A stretch of 64,000 nt of DNA. Source: Marinomonas vulgaris. GTDB taxonomy: Bacteria; Pseudomonadota; Gammaproteobacteria; Pseudomonadales; Marinomonadaceae. The notes below the pieces were generated by a model, which was given only the letters and a program-made list of their open reading frames with translations, searched no databases and was not told the origin of the DNA. Each line of letters opens with the position of its first letter. Position 1 is the first letter of the stretch. Position numbers and translations under genes: made by a program. The stretch covers positions 56,456-120,455 of the forward strand of contig NZ_JAGSSV010000006.1 in the NCBI RefSeq assembly GCF_018145875.1. The letters are read 5' to 3'. Of this stretch, positions 19,395 through 29,295 are shown piece by piece.

Positions 19395-21113
19395 TTAATG
19401 GACGCCAACTTGCCACTGATAATGAGCTGTCACCGCGCTTCCGCCTTTAGAAAAGGTTAATTCTGAACAAAGCTGGTTGAGCAAAGCCAGCCCCCGATTG
19501 TACAGCAGCTTGGAATCTGACATGTCAAAATCAATCTGTTTGTAATCGAAACCTGACCCGCTGTCTTCCACATACAACACCAAGGATCGATTATGTTGCT
19601 CCGATGTCACTTTAACAGAAATTTTAACATAACCTTCTTTCAGTTGAGCTAGACGGCGTTCACGCTCTTCATAGTACAAAGAAAAACCATCCGCTGAGTT
19701 TTTCTGACTAGAGCGCAGCCCTAACACCCCATGCTCTAAGGCGTTTGAGTAAAGCTCCGACAAAATCATAAAAATCTGGCTAGAAAAGCTGCTTAATCCT
19801 GGGACTGTGGTGAGAATTTGCAGCACATAGGGCAAAGGGTCGGTATTACGCAAAGAATCCGCGTTTAGCACATACTCGAAGGAAAAGTCGGCGGGCGCTT
19901 CATCGTGACCACGATGGCGGTCTAATTCTGAAGAGTCGATGCCGATATTGGTGTCTAAGCATACATTCAGGCACGAAATATCATCTAGTGGGTTATCTAC
20001 AATACCTTTCTTGTCCAATTTCGCCGTTAGCCATGACATGGCATTCGACGCTTTAATTTCGCCTTCGTATAAAGGCGCAAAAACGCTGCGACCAGATAGT
20101 GGATCAAATTCCTGATCGAATGACTCGAGAGCGTCCAGAACTCCGTCAGAAAAGGCCATCAAACGATCACCCGGCACAAAGGACATGGCTTCAATTTGAC
20201 ACTCAAAATCTTCGGCTGACAGAACCCCCAACGGTAAATTCTTAGAGGTGAGTCGTCTTGGTGAATCGCTCTTTTGTTCAAAAAAGAGTAAATCTGGCAA
20301 ACCGCCATTCCACACTTCAACGCTTTTATTATTCACCTTGATGTCGATAAACGCCGCGCTGCAAAACATATTGGCAGGCAAAATACTTTTTAAGCGTGCG
20401 TTAATTTCAGGAATGATCTGACGCATTAAGAAGCCTTTTTTCGTCCATTCGAAAAAAATGTCCGCTAATGGTAAAGCGCCAATCGCCGCCGACAACCCAT
20501 GTCCAGTAAAGTCCCCCAATAATAGGTGCATACCGCCGTTTGGCTTGTATGCTGCCAAAATCACATCCCCATTAAAGGTATTGGTACCATAATGAATGGT
20601 GGATAAAGCAGTGTCTTCAAGGCAATTGGAATGGGTAATGTTTTCATAAACGGACTTAGCGATAGATTGGTCGTTAAGCAGTTTTTCATTGTAAAGAGAC
20701 ATGGCATCGCGTTGTTCTTCCAGTGTTTTTTGCATCACTAAAAGTCGCACAATGGCATTTAATTTCGCGGTGATCAGTGCGGGGCTATAAGGCTTTGAAA
20801 TAAAATCCACGCCACCAATACGCAGACAATTGGAAAGGGCAACAGGATCAGCAACGCCAGAAAGAAATACGATGGGGACAAACTGATCACCCGCAATGCG
20901 CTGAATGTCCATGGCGGCTTCCCAACCATCTTTACGCGGCATTTTGATGTCTAAACAGACCAGTTGTACCGTTTGCGGATCAAACTTATCGATGGCATCT
21001 TGGCCATCCACCGCCATAATAACCTTGTGACCAAACTGGCTCAAAATGGCTTTTAATAAAATTCGATCAGACGGGTTATCATCCGCAATCAATATGGTTA
21101 ACACTTGTTCCAT
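19395..21113 (-). CDS. HsbR-like response regulator: REC + PP2C/SpoIIE phosphatase + HATPase anti-sigma-type kinase
   Basis: A 572-residue protein with three domains. The receiver (1-125) has phosphoacceptor Asp55 (VCLDIKMP). The SpoIIE/PP2C-type phosphatase (about 150-365) contains the metal-binding segment LLGDFTGHGLSAAIGALP. The C-terminal HATPase of the RsbW/SpoIIAB type (about 420-570) has the N-box ILSELYSNALEHG. This combination matches HsbR of Pseudomonas, which phosphorylates or dephosphorylates the STAS protein HsbA. HsbA-like lies directly upstream, 6 bases before its ATG. In P. putida the same pair sits between fliJ and fliK together with hptB. No HPt gene is present here. Confidence 0.85.
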   Translation of the reverse strand: MEQVLTILIADDNPSDRILLKAILSQFGHKVIMAVDGQDAIDKFDPQTVQLVCLDIKMPRKDGWEAAMDIQRIAGDQFVPIVFLSGVADPVALSNCLRIGGVDFISKPYSPALITAKLNAIVRLLVMQKTLEEQRDAMSLYNEKLLNDQSIAKSVYENITHSNCLEDTALSTIHYGTNTFNGDVILAAYKPNGGMHLLLGDFTGHGLSAAIGALPLADIFFEWTKKGFLMRQIIPEINARLKSILPANMFCSAAFIDIKVNNKSVEVWNGGLPDLLFFEQKSDSPRRLTSKNLPLGVLSAEDFECQIEAMSFVPGDRLMAFSDGVLDALESFDQEFDPLSGRSVFAPLYEGEIKASNAMSWLTAKLDKKGIVDNPLDDISCLNVCLDTNIGIDSSELDRHRGHDEAPADFSFEYVLNADSLRNTDPLPYVLQILTTVPGLSSFSSQIFMILSELYSNALEHGVLGLRSSQKNSADGFSLYYEERERRLAQLKEGYVKISVKVTSEQHNRSLVLYVEDSGSGFDYKQIDFDMSDSKLLYNRGLALLNQLCSELTFSKGGSAVTAHYQWQVGVH

Positions 21114-21119
21114 ATGACA

Positions 21120-21422
21120 TTACTCAGTAATTTCAAAAAGCCGATGAAAATTCGCCATTTTGAGGGTGTTTATTACCGCACGATTAACATGAACCAAACG
21201 GATCTGCGTGCTTCGTTCTCCAGCGTGATCCCTCAATAGGAGCAACATGCCCAAAGCCGAACTGTCTAGGTGTAACACGTTCGCAAGGTTTACCTCATAG
21301 GACATAACATTTTTCACCGACAAAAAAGCCTCTTTAAAGGCTTTTTGACAATGATAGTCAAAACGCGCTTTCACTTGAATAATCAGACACTCTGTATGTG
21401 TATCAAAAAAACTATCAACCAC
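21120..21422 (-). CDS. STAS-domain anti-sigma factor antagonist (HsbA-like)
   Basis: A 100-residue STAS protein with the conserved HLDSSALG motif; Ser55 corresponds to the phosphorylated Ser of SpoIIAA-type proteins. The start is placed at GTG 21422 because GAGGAG lies 6 bases upstream; an in-frame TTG at 21443 would place that ribosome binding site inside the gene. In Pseudomonas HsbA switches partner between FlgM and a diguanylate cyclase according to its phosphorylation by HsbR. Its location between fliJ and fliK supports a role in the flagellar/surface-growth decision. Confidence 0.85.
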   Translation of the reverse strand: MVDSFFDTHTECLIIQVKARFDYHCQKAFKEAFLSVKNVMSYEVNLANVLHLDSSALGMLLLLRDHAGERSTQIRLVHVNRAVINTLKMANFHRLFEITE

Positions 21423-21452
21423 AGATTGCTCCTCAAATTTCAATGAAAAGCG

Positions 21453-23423
21453 TTAAGACTCCTCCCGCTGTTCATCTGATTCTTTTTTGGGGTAAGCAAG
21501 GCTAGGATCTTGAATCAGAGAAAGCATGGTTTTATTGACCAAACTCTCTACTCGCTCTTGCATTTGATGTATGGAATCCCTTGCTCTGTCAAGACGCGCC
21601 ATGCCAACACTGCGATCTGACTCAAGCAGCGACAAGGTCGACGCTGCCATGGTTTGCATGGCTTCCACCTGTTCTTGTACCAAACTAATGTCGTGCTCAA
21701 CGTCAACGGCAAAACGACGACGAATCTCTACACTCTGCCCTTCCGTGGCGACCAAACTGGTCATCACACCGGCTCTTACTTCGTTTAAACAACGATCAAC
21801 ATCGTTAAGCAAGAAGACATCAGACGATAAATCTTTTTCTACCAATGCCAAGCGCTGTAAAACCAACTCATAACCTAATAAAAATGAGCCTCTTATTTGC
21901 TCAGACAACCAAGCCATTTCATTTAATTCGGCTTGTAGATCATCTGCTAGACTTGCGTTTTCAATGCTCACACTTTCATCATGTACTTGCTCAATACTCT
22001 CATCTTGAACAACAATGTCAGGTAAGTTTGATTTATTGTGCTGGTTTTTTTCGTCAATTAGAGATGCTATTTGTTGTAGTTTAGTAATTTTTAATGCTGA
22101 TGTTGACGAGTTGGTCACAAAGCTTAACGCTTCAAAAACGGAATTTACTTTTTGACGGATGGTTTCAAGGGATGAAGCAAAGCCATAGTAGGGAGAATCG
22201 ACTCTTGTCATTCGAATTGGTGTATTCCAAACATCTTTCTCCATCAAGGTTAAGCTGTGGTGCAAGACATCAAACTCAGCAAAGTTCACCTTGGTTTGAA
22301 TGGAAATAAAACGCTCTAAGCAAGGCCCATTGTCACTTCCTGTGTCAATTTCAGCCTCTTCCTGATCCTTGTCATCACAGACAAAATCCTTCACGGTCAG
22401 CCAGTACACTCCATCAGATAATACCATCTTGTGCGTTTGCTCAGACAACAGCACCTCGTCTGCAATGCGTTCGCCGGTGGGCAATTCGAGGCCGGAGTCA
22501 ATTCCTAACAGAGACTCAAACACATCAGAATTTTTTTGCCATAATCGCTCAGCGCCAGCGCTTAACCACACCACATGGCCATCACGATTGGTCACAATAA
22601 AAGCGTCATTAGTTTTTGCTAACGCTTTGTCAATTAACAGAAGATTGTCACCTTGTAACTCAAGGTCATAATTACGGGAAGCCAATTCATTGTCTATGGT
22701 ATGACTTAAGTCGGTAAACTCATCCACCATAGGACGAGCAGGTAAAATGCCCGCGTGACCGTGACGACGATGATCCAACACATAATGCAAGAGAGCAAAA
22801 CCCGAGCGCAACTGCCGACCGAATCGCGCTGTCATCAACACCACGATAAAGGTGATGAGCAAAAACATCGCCACAGGTACCCAAATCAACCCTGATAAAA
22901 ACACCTGCCGCTGGTAATCAAGATCGACGCCAACTTGTAAGAGGACATTGTTGACCGTTTTTAAATGTTCGAATGCACTGTACATTTCGCGACGCTCAGC
23001 GGCGCTCAATAACACAGTATCTAATTGGCGTGTTGATAATCGATTCAACAAAGCAAGAGAAGTATCGACGCCTGCTTCTTGTTCTAATTCAAAAAACGAT
23101 AAGTAATTATCTATTAGACGGTATTCACTTAACAACATCTGGTGAAGCCGACTGGCAGAACCTGGAGTAATATCATCCGCAAAAATCTGCTCATCATCGA
23201 TCAGCAACCACTCCAACCAATGCTCTTCCGCACTGTAAACCAAGCCTAGTAGAGCGCTGAGCCTTTCTTGTTGGGTATTTTGCTTTTCCAGATCTGTGCT
23301 CATCAGCATATAAATGCCAGCAGACGCCAACAGCAACACAAACAACAAGGCAACCACGCCCTTTTGCAGGCCGTTAATTAGCTCTTTTCTTGGTGCACCA
23401 AACGGTGAATGCTGTGTATTCAT
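21453..23423 (-). CDS. membrane-anchored PAS-domain sensor protein without kinase domain
   Basis: A 656-residue protein with two membrane helices (about 21-41 and 176-198) bounding a roughly 135-residue, mainly helical periplasmic region. A PAS domain follows (about 260-355, containing LLIDKALAKTNDAFIVTNRDGHVVWLS), then a long coiled-coil-rich tail. I see no H-box, HATPase, HPt (HxxKG), GGDEF or MCP signalling tip. ATG at 23423 is chosen over TTG 23429. Its stop lies 31 bases before the HsbA-like start, so it probably feeds that module by protein contact; this role is inference. The function is not recognised with certainty. Confidence 0.7.
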   Translation of the reverse strand: MNTQHSPFGAPRKELINGLQKGVVALLFVLLLASAGIYMLMSTDLEKQNTQQERLSALLGLVYSAEEHWLEWLLIDDEQIFADDITPGSASRLHQMLLSEYRLIDNYLSFFELEQEAGVDTSLALLNRLSTRQLDTVLLSAAERREMYSAFEHLKTVNNVLLQVGVDLDYQRQVFLSGLIWVPVAMFLLITFIVVLMTARFGRQLRSGFALLHYVLDHRRHGHAGILPARPMVDEFTDLSHTIDNELASRNYDLELQGDNLLLIDKALAKTNDAFIVTNRDGHVVWLSAGAERLWQKNSDVFESLLGIDSGLELPTGERIADEVLLSEQTHKMVLSDGVYWLTVKDFVCDDKDQEEAEIDTGSDNGPCLERFISIQTKVNFAEFDVLHHSLTLMEKDVWNTPIRMTRVDSPYYGFASSLETIRQKVNSVFEALSFVTNSSTSALKITKLQQIASLIDEKNQHNKSNLPDIVVQDESIEQVHDESVSIENASLADDLQAELNEMAWLSEQIRGSFLLGYELVLQRLALVEKDLSSDVFLLNDVDRCLNEVRAGVMTSLVATEGQSVEIRRRFAVDVEHDISLVQEQVEAMQTMAASTLSLLESDRSVGMARLDRARDSIHQMQERVESLVNKTMLSLIQDPSLAYPKKESDEQREES

Positions 23424-23544
23424 AGTCAAAAGTCACTTTAAGCTAGTATAAAGGTGGCTCTAGGCCAGCCATAAAGAATACCTAATTTTTCCATGGATAC
23501 GCTATTGTGTCGTTAATATTTACGCCGTGATTCGTAATTAGCCG

Positions 23545-23979
23545 CTAACGACTGGCATCTAAAAAGCGTCGCATGGCAAATTCATCGCTCTGGCGCTGCT
23601 CTTGTTTTGCTTCAACCGCCACTTCTGCTTTGATGTTTTTTTCTTTTAGCCAATCCATGCTTTTTGTTTTCGATCGAGCTTGTGACCAGCGTCGCATGCT
23701 CATTTCCGCCTGTTGCTCTGCTCGCCCCACAGCAGCTTCCTGCTGAGCGATAGCCTGCTGAACACGATCAACAAAATGCTGATAATTAGTGGTCAAATAG
23801 GCGCTCAAACCCAATAAATTACGTTCAGACTCGTACTGTTCAGCGTATTCTCGCAGCTCCTCAAGCTTACGCTCATCGTGCGCCACCTTCGCCTTGTCTC
23901 TAGCCAGTTGCTGGGCGGCGGTGTCTTCTTTGCGCTTGGCAAGATCAATTAGAATCTGCATTCGTTGTGACTTTTTCAT
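23545..23979 (-). CDS. fliJ: flagellar export chaperone FliJ
   Basis: A 144-residue coiled-coil protein, the central stalk component of the FliI ATPase that cycles export chaperones. It is charged and almost entirely helical (IDLAKRKEDTAAQQLARDKAKVAHDERKLEEL). ATG 23979 has a strong AAGGAGGG ribosome binding site. It follows fliI by 23 bases; about 120 bases separate it from the PAS protein downstream, in which I see only a weak TTATACT -10-like element. Confidence 0.93.
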   Translation of the reverse strand: MKKSQRMQILIDLAKRKEDTAAQQLARDKAKVAHDERKLEELREYAEQYESERNLLGLSAYLTTNYQHFVDRVQQAIAQQEAAVGRAEQQAEMSMRRWSQARSKTKSMDWLKEKNIKAEVAVEAKQEQRQSDEFAMRRFLDASR

Positions 23980-24002
23980 ACCCCCTCCTTAAAAAACGAA
24001 GG

Positions 24003-25334
24003 CTACTGTGTTTTTGTCATGGCGGTGACCAGCGCCTGTAAGCTTTCATCAATATTAAAATGCTCAGTCAAGGATTGCTGCAAAAACTCTCGAATATCAG
24101 GCATCTGCACAATGGCTTGATCCAAATCTGGATCACTGCCCCGTGAATAAGCACCGACTGAGATCAAATCTTGGTTTTGCTGAAACTTAGAATAAAGCTG
24201 CTTTACTCGCATAGCACCATAAAGATGATCTTTACTGACGATGTGCGGCATGGCCCGAGAAATAGACGCTTCGATGTCAATAGCAGGATAATGGCCTTCT
24301 TCAGCCAAACGTCGTGACAATACAATGTGCCCATCCAAAATAGCACGAGACGCATCGGCAATGGGATCTTGTTGATCATCACCTTCGGTCAATACGGTAT
24401 AAAAAGCCGTCACCGAGCCGCTGCCCTCACAACCATTACCGGCACGTTCCACCAATTGCGGCAACTTGGAAAACACCGATGGCGGATAGCCTTTTGTCGC
24501 TGGCGGCTCACCAACAGACAAGGCAATTTCACGTTGCGCCTGAGCATAACGGGTTAGGGAATCCATTAAGAGTAGAACGTTTTTACCTTGATCACGGTAG
24601 TATTCAGCAATACGTGTGGCGAGCATGGCGGCGCGTAATCGCATGAGTGCAGAATCATCTGCAGGCGATGCCACAACAACCGAACGCGCTAAACCTTCTG
24701 CGCCCAAAATCTGGTCGATAAACTCTTTCACCTCACGACCACGTTCACCAATCAAACCAACCACGGTAATATCAGCTTCGGTAAACTTGGTCATCATGCC
24801 CAACAACATACTTTTACCGACGCCACTGCCAGCAAACAAACCTAACCGCTGGCCCTTGCCTACTGTTAGCAAGCTGTTGATGGCTTTAATGCCCACGTCC
24901 AATGGTTCGCAAATGGGTTTACGTTGCAAAGGATTAATCACTTCTCCGTGTAAGGTCACCGAATCCTGGGTTTTAATGCGACCTTTTCCATCTAGCGGCT
25001 TGCCTAGGCCGTTTACCACACGTCCCAATAACTCATCACCTACTGGCATTTTACTGTCGCCTAACAAAGGCCGAACACGCGCACCAGGAGAAATTCCCTC
25101 GATGGCTTCGGTGGGCATTAGGTAGGTTAAATCGCCAGTAAAACCCACCACTTCTGATTCCACCCAACGATCTTTACGAACTTGCACAGAACAGCGGTCG
25201 CCAAGCGCCACCACGCAGCCTACCGCTTCCATGGTCAATCCCACCATGCGAGTCACTTTGCCTTCTAATTGAGGGGATAATAGGGTGGGTGACACATGGT
25301 CAAGTTTGTTTAATCGATCGAGAAGAGAGGCCAT
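24003..25334 (-). CDS. fliI: flagellar export ATPase FliI
   Basis: A 443-residue F1-beta-like ATPase with Walker [12 protein letters not shown] and the [13 protein letters not shown]alker B region. It energises export together with FliH and FliJ. ATG at 25334 (MASLLDRL) is preferred: it begins 2 bases after the fliH stop. A further upstream in-frame start at 25379 would overlap fliH by 43 bases and adds residues not expected in the family. Confidence 0.97.
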   Translation of the reverse strand: MASLLDRLNKLDHVSPTLLSPQLEGKVTRMVGLTMEAVGCVVALGDRCSVQVRKDRWVESEVVGFTGDLTYLMPTEAIEGISPGARVRPLLGDSKMPVGDELLGRVVNGLGKPLDGKGRIKTQDSVTLHGEVINPLQRKPICEPLDVGIKAINSLLTVGKGQRLGLFAGSGVGKSMLLGMMTKFTEADITVVGLIGERGREVKEFIDQILGAEGLARSVVVASPADDSALMRLRAAMLATRIAEYYRDQGKNVLLLMDSLTRYAQAQREIALSVGEPPATKGYPPSVFSKLPQLVERAGNGCEGSGSVTAFYTVLTEGDDQQDPIADASRAILDGHIVLSRRLAEEGHYPAIDIEASISRAMPHIVSKDHLYGAMRVKQLYSKFQQNQDLISVGAYSRGSDPDLDQAIVQMPDIREFLQQSLTEHFNIDESLQALVTAMTKTQ

Positions 25335-25336
25335 GG

Positions 25337-26146
25337 CTAATCCTGATCGGAATGCATAAGCTGACGCAATTCGGCACACACCGCATCAAGGCGCTGCTCT
25401 ACTCGCCCGTCGATATGGAAGGATTTGGAGTCAATGACGAAGCCGCCACTAATCAGGGTATTGTCTTTTTCGATTTGCAATGTAAGACGATCTGAGACAG
25501 CAAACTCTTCCAATACCGCCACGTCGTCAGGATGAAGTCGTAAACGAACGCGACCTTGAAACTCACTGATTTCATCGAATACCTTAGTGAGTTGTTCACG
25601 CAGCACATGGTGACCATTCTCCGCCATTGTCGACAAACACACATTTTCAATCAGCCGCGTCATAGATTGGTACAAAATCGCCTCGGCGGCATTACGGCTT
25701 TCTTCTAAAGGATGAGTGATTTCTTCAACCACTTGCGCCAGCAGAGCTTCCATGGCGACCAGTTTCGTCTCTGCGTCGGCTTTGGCTTGTGCTAAGCCTT
25801 CTTCTAGTCCTGCCAAACGACCTTCTTCATGGCCTTTTTCAAAGCCATCCACTTCCCCTTTGGCAAAGCCATCTTCATGACCCTTGGTGTGACCTTCTTC
25901 TTCGCCCTGTATAAAACCCTCGTCGTAAGCCGCGGAGCGAATTTCTTCTAGTTGTGAGGCAGTCAAAGGTTCGTACACTAGGGATTCTTGATCTACTTCT
26001 TCTGTACCGGCGTCGAGAGACTCTTTCTCGACTAGAATAGCAGGCCCAGTGTGGGTTTTTGGCTGGTTATTTTCCAGATGAGGCAGCTCCCAACGCTCAT
26101 AGGCGGTTAACTTACGCTCATCTTTATCGTTTTTTGGATCAGACAT
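25337..26146 (-). CDS. fliH: flagellar export stalk protein FliH
   Basis: A 269-residue regulator of FliI. Residues about 72-115 carry a run of GxxxG-type repeats ([17 protein letters not shown] and onward) typical of FliH, followed by the V-ATPase E-subunit-like C-terminal domain. ATG 26146 lies 7 bases after the fliG stop. The repeats are encoded without obvious DNA-level tandem identity, so they look old rather than recent. Confidence 0.94.
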   Translation of the reverse strand: MSDPKNDKDERKLTAYERWELPHLENNQPKTHTGPAILVEKESLDAGTEEVDQESLVYEPLTASQLEEIRSAAYDEGFIQGEEEGHTKGHEDGFAKGEVDGFEKGHEEGRLAGLEEGLAQAKADAETKLVAMEALLAQVVEEITHPLEESRNAAEAILYQSMTRLIENVCLSTMAENGHHVLREQLTKVFDEISEFQGRVRLRLHPDDVAVLEEFAVSDRLTLQIEKDNTLISGGFVIDSKSFHIDGRVEQRLDAVCAELRQLMHSDQD

Positions 26147-26153
26147 TGGCTAA

Positions 26154-27167
26154 TTAGACCATTTGCTCGCCACCGCCGCCGAGGACAATTTCCCCGTTAT
26201 CGGCAAGGCGTCTGGCAACCGCCAATATTTCTTTTTGCGCAACTTCTACTTCGCTCACACGAACCGGGCCTTTCGCTTCAAGGTCGTCTTTTAGCATGTC
26301 TGCAGCTCGAGAGGACATATTTTTAAACACCTTCTCTTGCATGTCTGGATCAGCACCTTTGAGAGCCAAAATCAGAGTTTCTGATTCCACTTCTCGCAAA
26401 ATCACCTGAATGCCACGATCATCCACATCCATCAGATTGTCAAATACAAACATCAAGTCTTGAATGGTATTGGCCAAATCTTCATCGACGTCGCGAATCG
26501 AATCCATCAACTCAGATTCCACCGAACTGTCAATGAAGTTCATGATATTGGCCGCGGTACGAATACCACCAATGGTTGTCGATTGAGTAGACTGATTGCC
26601 CGAGAATTGTCGTTCGAGTATGTTGTTTAATTCTTGCAATGCCGCTGGTTGTACTGTTTCCAGTGCTGCCACACGCAATACAATATCAAGTCGCACGCGC
26701 TCATCGAAGTTTGCTAAGATATCGGCCGCTTGATCAGGGTCTAAATAAGAAATAACAATGGCCTGAATCTGTGGGTGCTCATAACGGATCACATCCGCCA
26801 CCGCCCGAGACTCCATCCATTTTAGCGTATCCAAACCTGTGGTGTTGCCACCTAACAGAATACGATCGATTAGGCTGCCGGCTTTTTCTTCGCCCAAGGC
26901 TTCCCTCAGCATATTCCGAATGTAACCGTCCGCACCCAATCCTAAACCCGTTTGGTCGCCAACCAAGACTAAAAAATCATCCAGCACTTTTTCAACTTGA
27001 TGACGTTGTATATTGGCAAGTTGCGCCATGGTTTGACCAATGCGCTGAACTTCTTTTGGCCCCATGTGCTTGAGGATCTGAGCCGCATCGGACTCGCCAA
27101 GCGACATCAAAAGCACAGCGGCTTTTTCAACGGACGATAAATCTGCACCTTGGCCTGAATCACTCAT
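26154..27167 (-). CDS. fliG: flagellar rotor switch protein FliG
   Basis: A 337-residue protein with the FliG N-terminal (KAAVLLMSLGESDAAQILKHMGPKEVQRIG), middle (EHPQIQAIVISYLDPDQAADILANF) and C-terminal torque (LREVESETLILALKGADPDM) domains. ATG at 27167 overlaps the fliF stop (TAATG) and has GGAAGGG upstream, which decides against the longer start at 27185. Confidence 0.97.
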   Translation of the reverse strand: MSDSGQGADLSSVEKAAVLLMSLGESDAAQILKHMGPKEVQRIGQTMAQLANIQRHQVEKVLDDFLVLVGDQTGLGLGADGYIRNMLREALGEEKAGSLIDRILLGGNTTGLDTLKWMESRAVADVIRYEHPQIQAIVISYLDPDQAADILANFDERVRLDIVLRVAALETVQPAALQELNNILERQFSGNQSTQSTTIGGIRTAANIMNFIDSSVESELMDSIRDVDEDLANTIQDLMFVFDNLMDVDDRGIQVILREVESETLILALKGADPDMQEKVFKNMSSRAADMLKDDLEAKGPVRVSEVEVAQKEILAVARRLADNGEIVLGGGGEQMV

Positions 27168-28840
27168 TACCCTTCCATCACCCATTGTTTAACGACTTGA
27201 GCAACACGCTCTGGTTCTTCGGCAATCAAACCACGAATGGCGTTTAATTGACGATCTATTTTCTCTGGTGAACCAGGCACCAAAATATCTTCTGCACTTA
27301 CAAGGGAAACCTGATCATCCGAAATTTCATCGGTTTCATCTGAAAAAATCGCCGCTTCAGTGTCTTCATTAACACCAATTTTATTTTGCTCACTGAGGGT
27401 TTTCAATATAGGTCGTACCACCACCAGCAAAAGCACCAAAACAAAAATACCAACCAAGGTGGGCTGAATCAAATTCAAGAACCAAGCCTGCTTGTAAATA
27501 GGCTGCTCAACAATAGGTTCTTCGGGTTCTGGTAAAGCAAACGGCGAATTGATCACACTCACACTGTCGCCACGGGAAGGATCATAGCCAACGGCATCAC
27601 GTACCAGTAGCGTCAACCGTCCGAGCTCGTCATCATTCCAAGGCGTTCGCACAATCGCCGACGTTTCTGGGTTTAAACTCACTAAATCGTCCACTACCAC
27701 AGCAACAGACAAACGTCGCACAGTACCTTGCTGGCGCTTGGTGTAACTGATGCTGCGATCTAACTCAAAGTTACGCGTGGTTTCTTCGCGGGACTGACCA
27801 TTGCTTGCAGAACCATTTCCACCAATCGGGGCGCCATTTTCGTCTACCGCTTCCGGTACAGTCACGGCGCCAGGTGGCTGGTTAGTCAGCGCGCCTGGAA
27901 TGCCTCCCGTATTGGCGCCAGATGCCCTGTTTTCTTTTAACGTTTGTTCACTGCGTAGCGCCAACAAATCTGGGTTATATTGCTCAGCGGTTTTTTCAAC
28001 CGCAGTAAAGTCCACATCTGCGGACACTTCTGCCTTAAAGCGACCTTGACCGATCACTGGCCCCAAGATGCTGTTCACCCTTTGAAGCAACACCTCTTCT
28101 ACTTTTCGTGCGTAATCGAACTGTTTACCCGCAACAGATAATTCAGAGTCTGAATCTTTTTCTGTCAGCAAGGTACCCCGCTGATCCACTACGGTGACGT
28201 CTTTGTCACTTAACTGAGAAATGCTCGATGCTACCAAGTTTACAATCGCTTCTACTTGGCTTTTATCCAGTCGTCTTCCAGGATAAAGCTCTAAGAACAC
28301 CGAAGCCGAAGGTTTACGAGTGTCACGCACAAACACCGATTCCTTTGGAATGGCCAAATGAACCCGAGCGCTCTTAATACTTTGCAAGCTCGTAATGGTG
28401 CGACTTAATTCGCCTTCTAAGCCACGCCGATAACGCGTTGCTTCGACAAATTGAGACGTGCCCAAGCCTTGCTCTTGATCCATAATCTCCATGCCAACAA
28501 TGTTGTCAGAGACAATGCCAGAGCCGGCTAACTTAAGACGTGCTTGATGGTAAAAATCAGACTCCACCAGCAAAGCGCCAGTGTTTTCATCTAACTTGAA
28601 AGGAATATTATTAACACTGAGGATTTCAACGATTTGATCGGCGTTGTAGTCGGTGATACTGCTCAATACGGGTTTGTATTCTGGGCCATTGCTCCACAAT
28701 ACAGCAGCTAAACCGATAGCAATGGATGCAGCCAATCCCACCATGAGCGCAAGCTGGCGTATTACCGTCAACTTGTTGAAGCCGGTCACTAACTCTAAAT
28801 AGAGCTTTTGCTCCGATTTTTCTGCAGGGATATTATCCAT
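27167..28840 (-). CDS. fliF: flagellar MS-ring protein FliF
   Basis: A 557-residue protein with an N-terminal membrane helix (about 28-48), YscJ-type ring-building motifs (ARLKLAGSGIV; TRYRRGLEGELSRTI), a periplasmic loop rich in Gly/Pro, a second membrane helix (about 435-460) and a cytoplasmic tail that binds FliG. It forms the MS ring on which the motor and export gate assemble. ATG 28840 lies 26 bases after the fliE stop. Confidence 0.97.
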   Translation of the reverse strand: MDNIPAEKSEQKLYLELVTGFNKLTVIRQLALMVGLAASIAIGLAAVLWSNGPEYKPVLSSITDYNADQIVEILSVNNIPFKLDENTGALLVESDFYHQARLKLAGSGIVSDNIVGMEIMDQEQGLGTSQFVEATRYRRGLEGELSRTITSLQSIKSARVHLAIPKESVFVRDTRKPSASVFLELYPGRRLDKSQVEAIVNLVASSISQLSDKDVTVVDQRGTLLTEKDSDSELSVAGKQFDYARKVEEVLLQRVNSILGPVIGQGRFKAEVSADVDFTAVEKTAEQYNPDLLALRSEQTLKENRASGANTGGIPGALTNQPPGAVTVPEAVDENGAPIGGNGSASNGQSREETTRNFELDRSISYTKRQQGTVRRLSVAVVVDDLVSLNPETSAIVRTPWNDDELGRLTLLVRDAVGYDPSRGDSVSVINSPFALPEPEEPIVEQPIYKQAWFLNLIQPTLVGIFVLVLLLVVVRPILKTLSEQNKIGVNEDTEAAIFSDETDEISDDQVSLVSAEDILVPGSPEKIDRQLNAIRGLIAEEPERVAQVVKQWVMEG

Positions 28841-28866
28841 TAAAAAGCGCCAAGCGGTTTATCTGC

Positions 28867-29229
28867 CTAAATCGGCATATTCATGATTTTTTCATACGCG
28901 TCTACAAGCTTGTTTCGTACCTGTGTCATTGCTTCGAACGACACACTTGATTTTTGTAGACCAATCATAACTTGAGGCAAATCAACCCCTTCGTCACCGC
29001 GCTCGTAAGATTGGGCTAACTCTGTTGACTCTTTTTGTAAAGAATTGACATTGTCGACAGCGTTTTTCAGCATTTCAGCAAAATCTGCTCGCTCAACACC
29101 TTGAACACCGCCGTTTTCACCACCTATTTTGGTGATTTCTGACACAGGGGAGCTAGGCGCTTGCACTTGCGAGCGCATTTCTCTCATCTGAGTCAGTACT
29201 TGATTAATGTCTGGGCGACCAGAAATCAT
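28867..29229 (-). CDS. fliE: flagellar hook-basal body adaptor FliE
   Basis: A 120-residue FliE with the typical C-terminal segment LPQVMIGLQKSSVSFEAMTQVRNKLVDAYEKIMNMPI. It joins the MS ring to the rod and is an early export substrate. ATG 29229 with an AGGTG ribosome binding site is preferred over an in-frame GTG at 29238. No sigma-54 promoter (GG-N10-GC) could be found in the 66 bases upstream. Confidence 0.95.
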   Translation of the reverse strand: MISGRPDINQVLTQMREMRSQVQAPSSPVSEITKIGGENGGVQGVERADFAEMLKNAVDNVNSLQKESTELAQSYERGDEGVDLPQVMIGLQKSSVSFEAMTQVRNKLVDAYEKIMNMPI

Positions 29230-29295
29230 GTTTTTCACCTAAAAAGTCATATTTGTACAGCTTAGCATAAAGCGAATTAAAACAAGATACAAAAA

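Noticed and set aside
26000..26100. Gly-rich GxxxG repeats of FliH as an unusual repeat
   Set aside because: Such repeats are a known normal feature of FliH and are not exact at DNA level.
29230..29295. Sigma-54 promoter upstream of fliE
   Set aside because: No GG-N10-GC pattern could be found in the gap; a promoter may lie further upstream in fleR.
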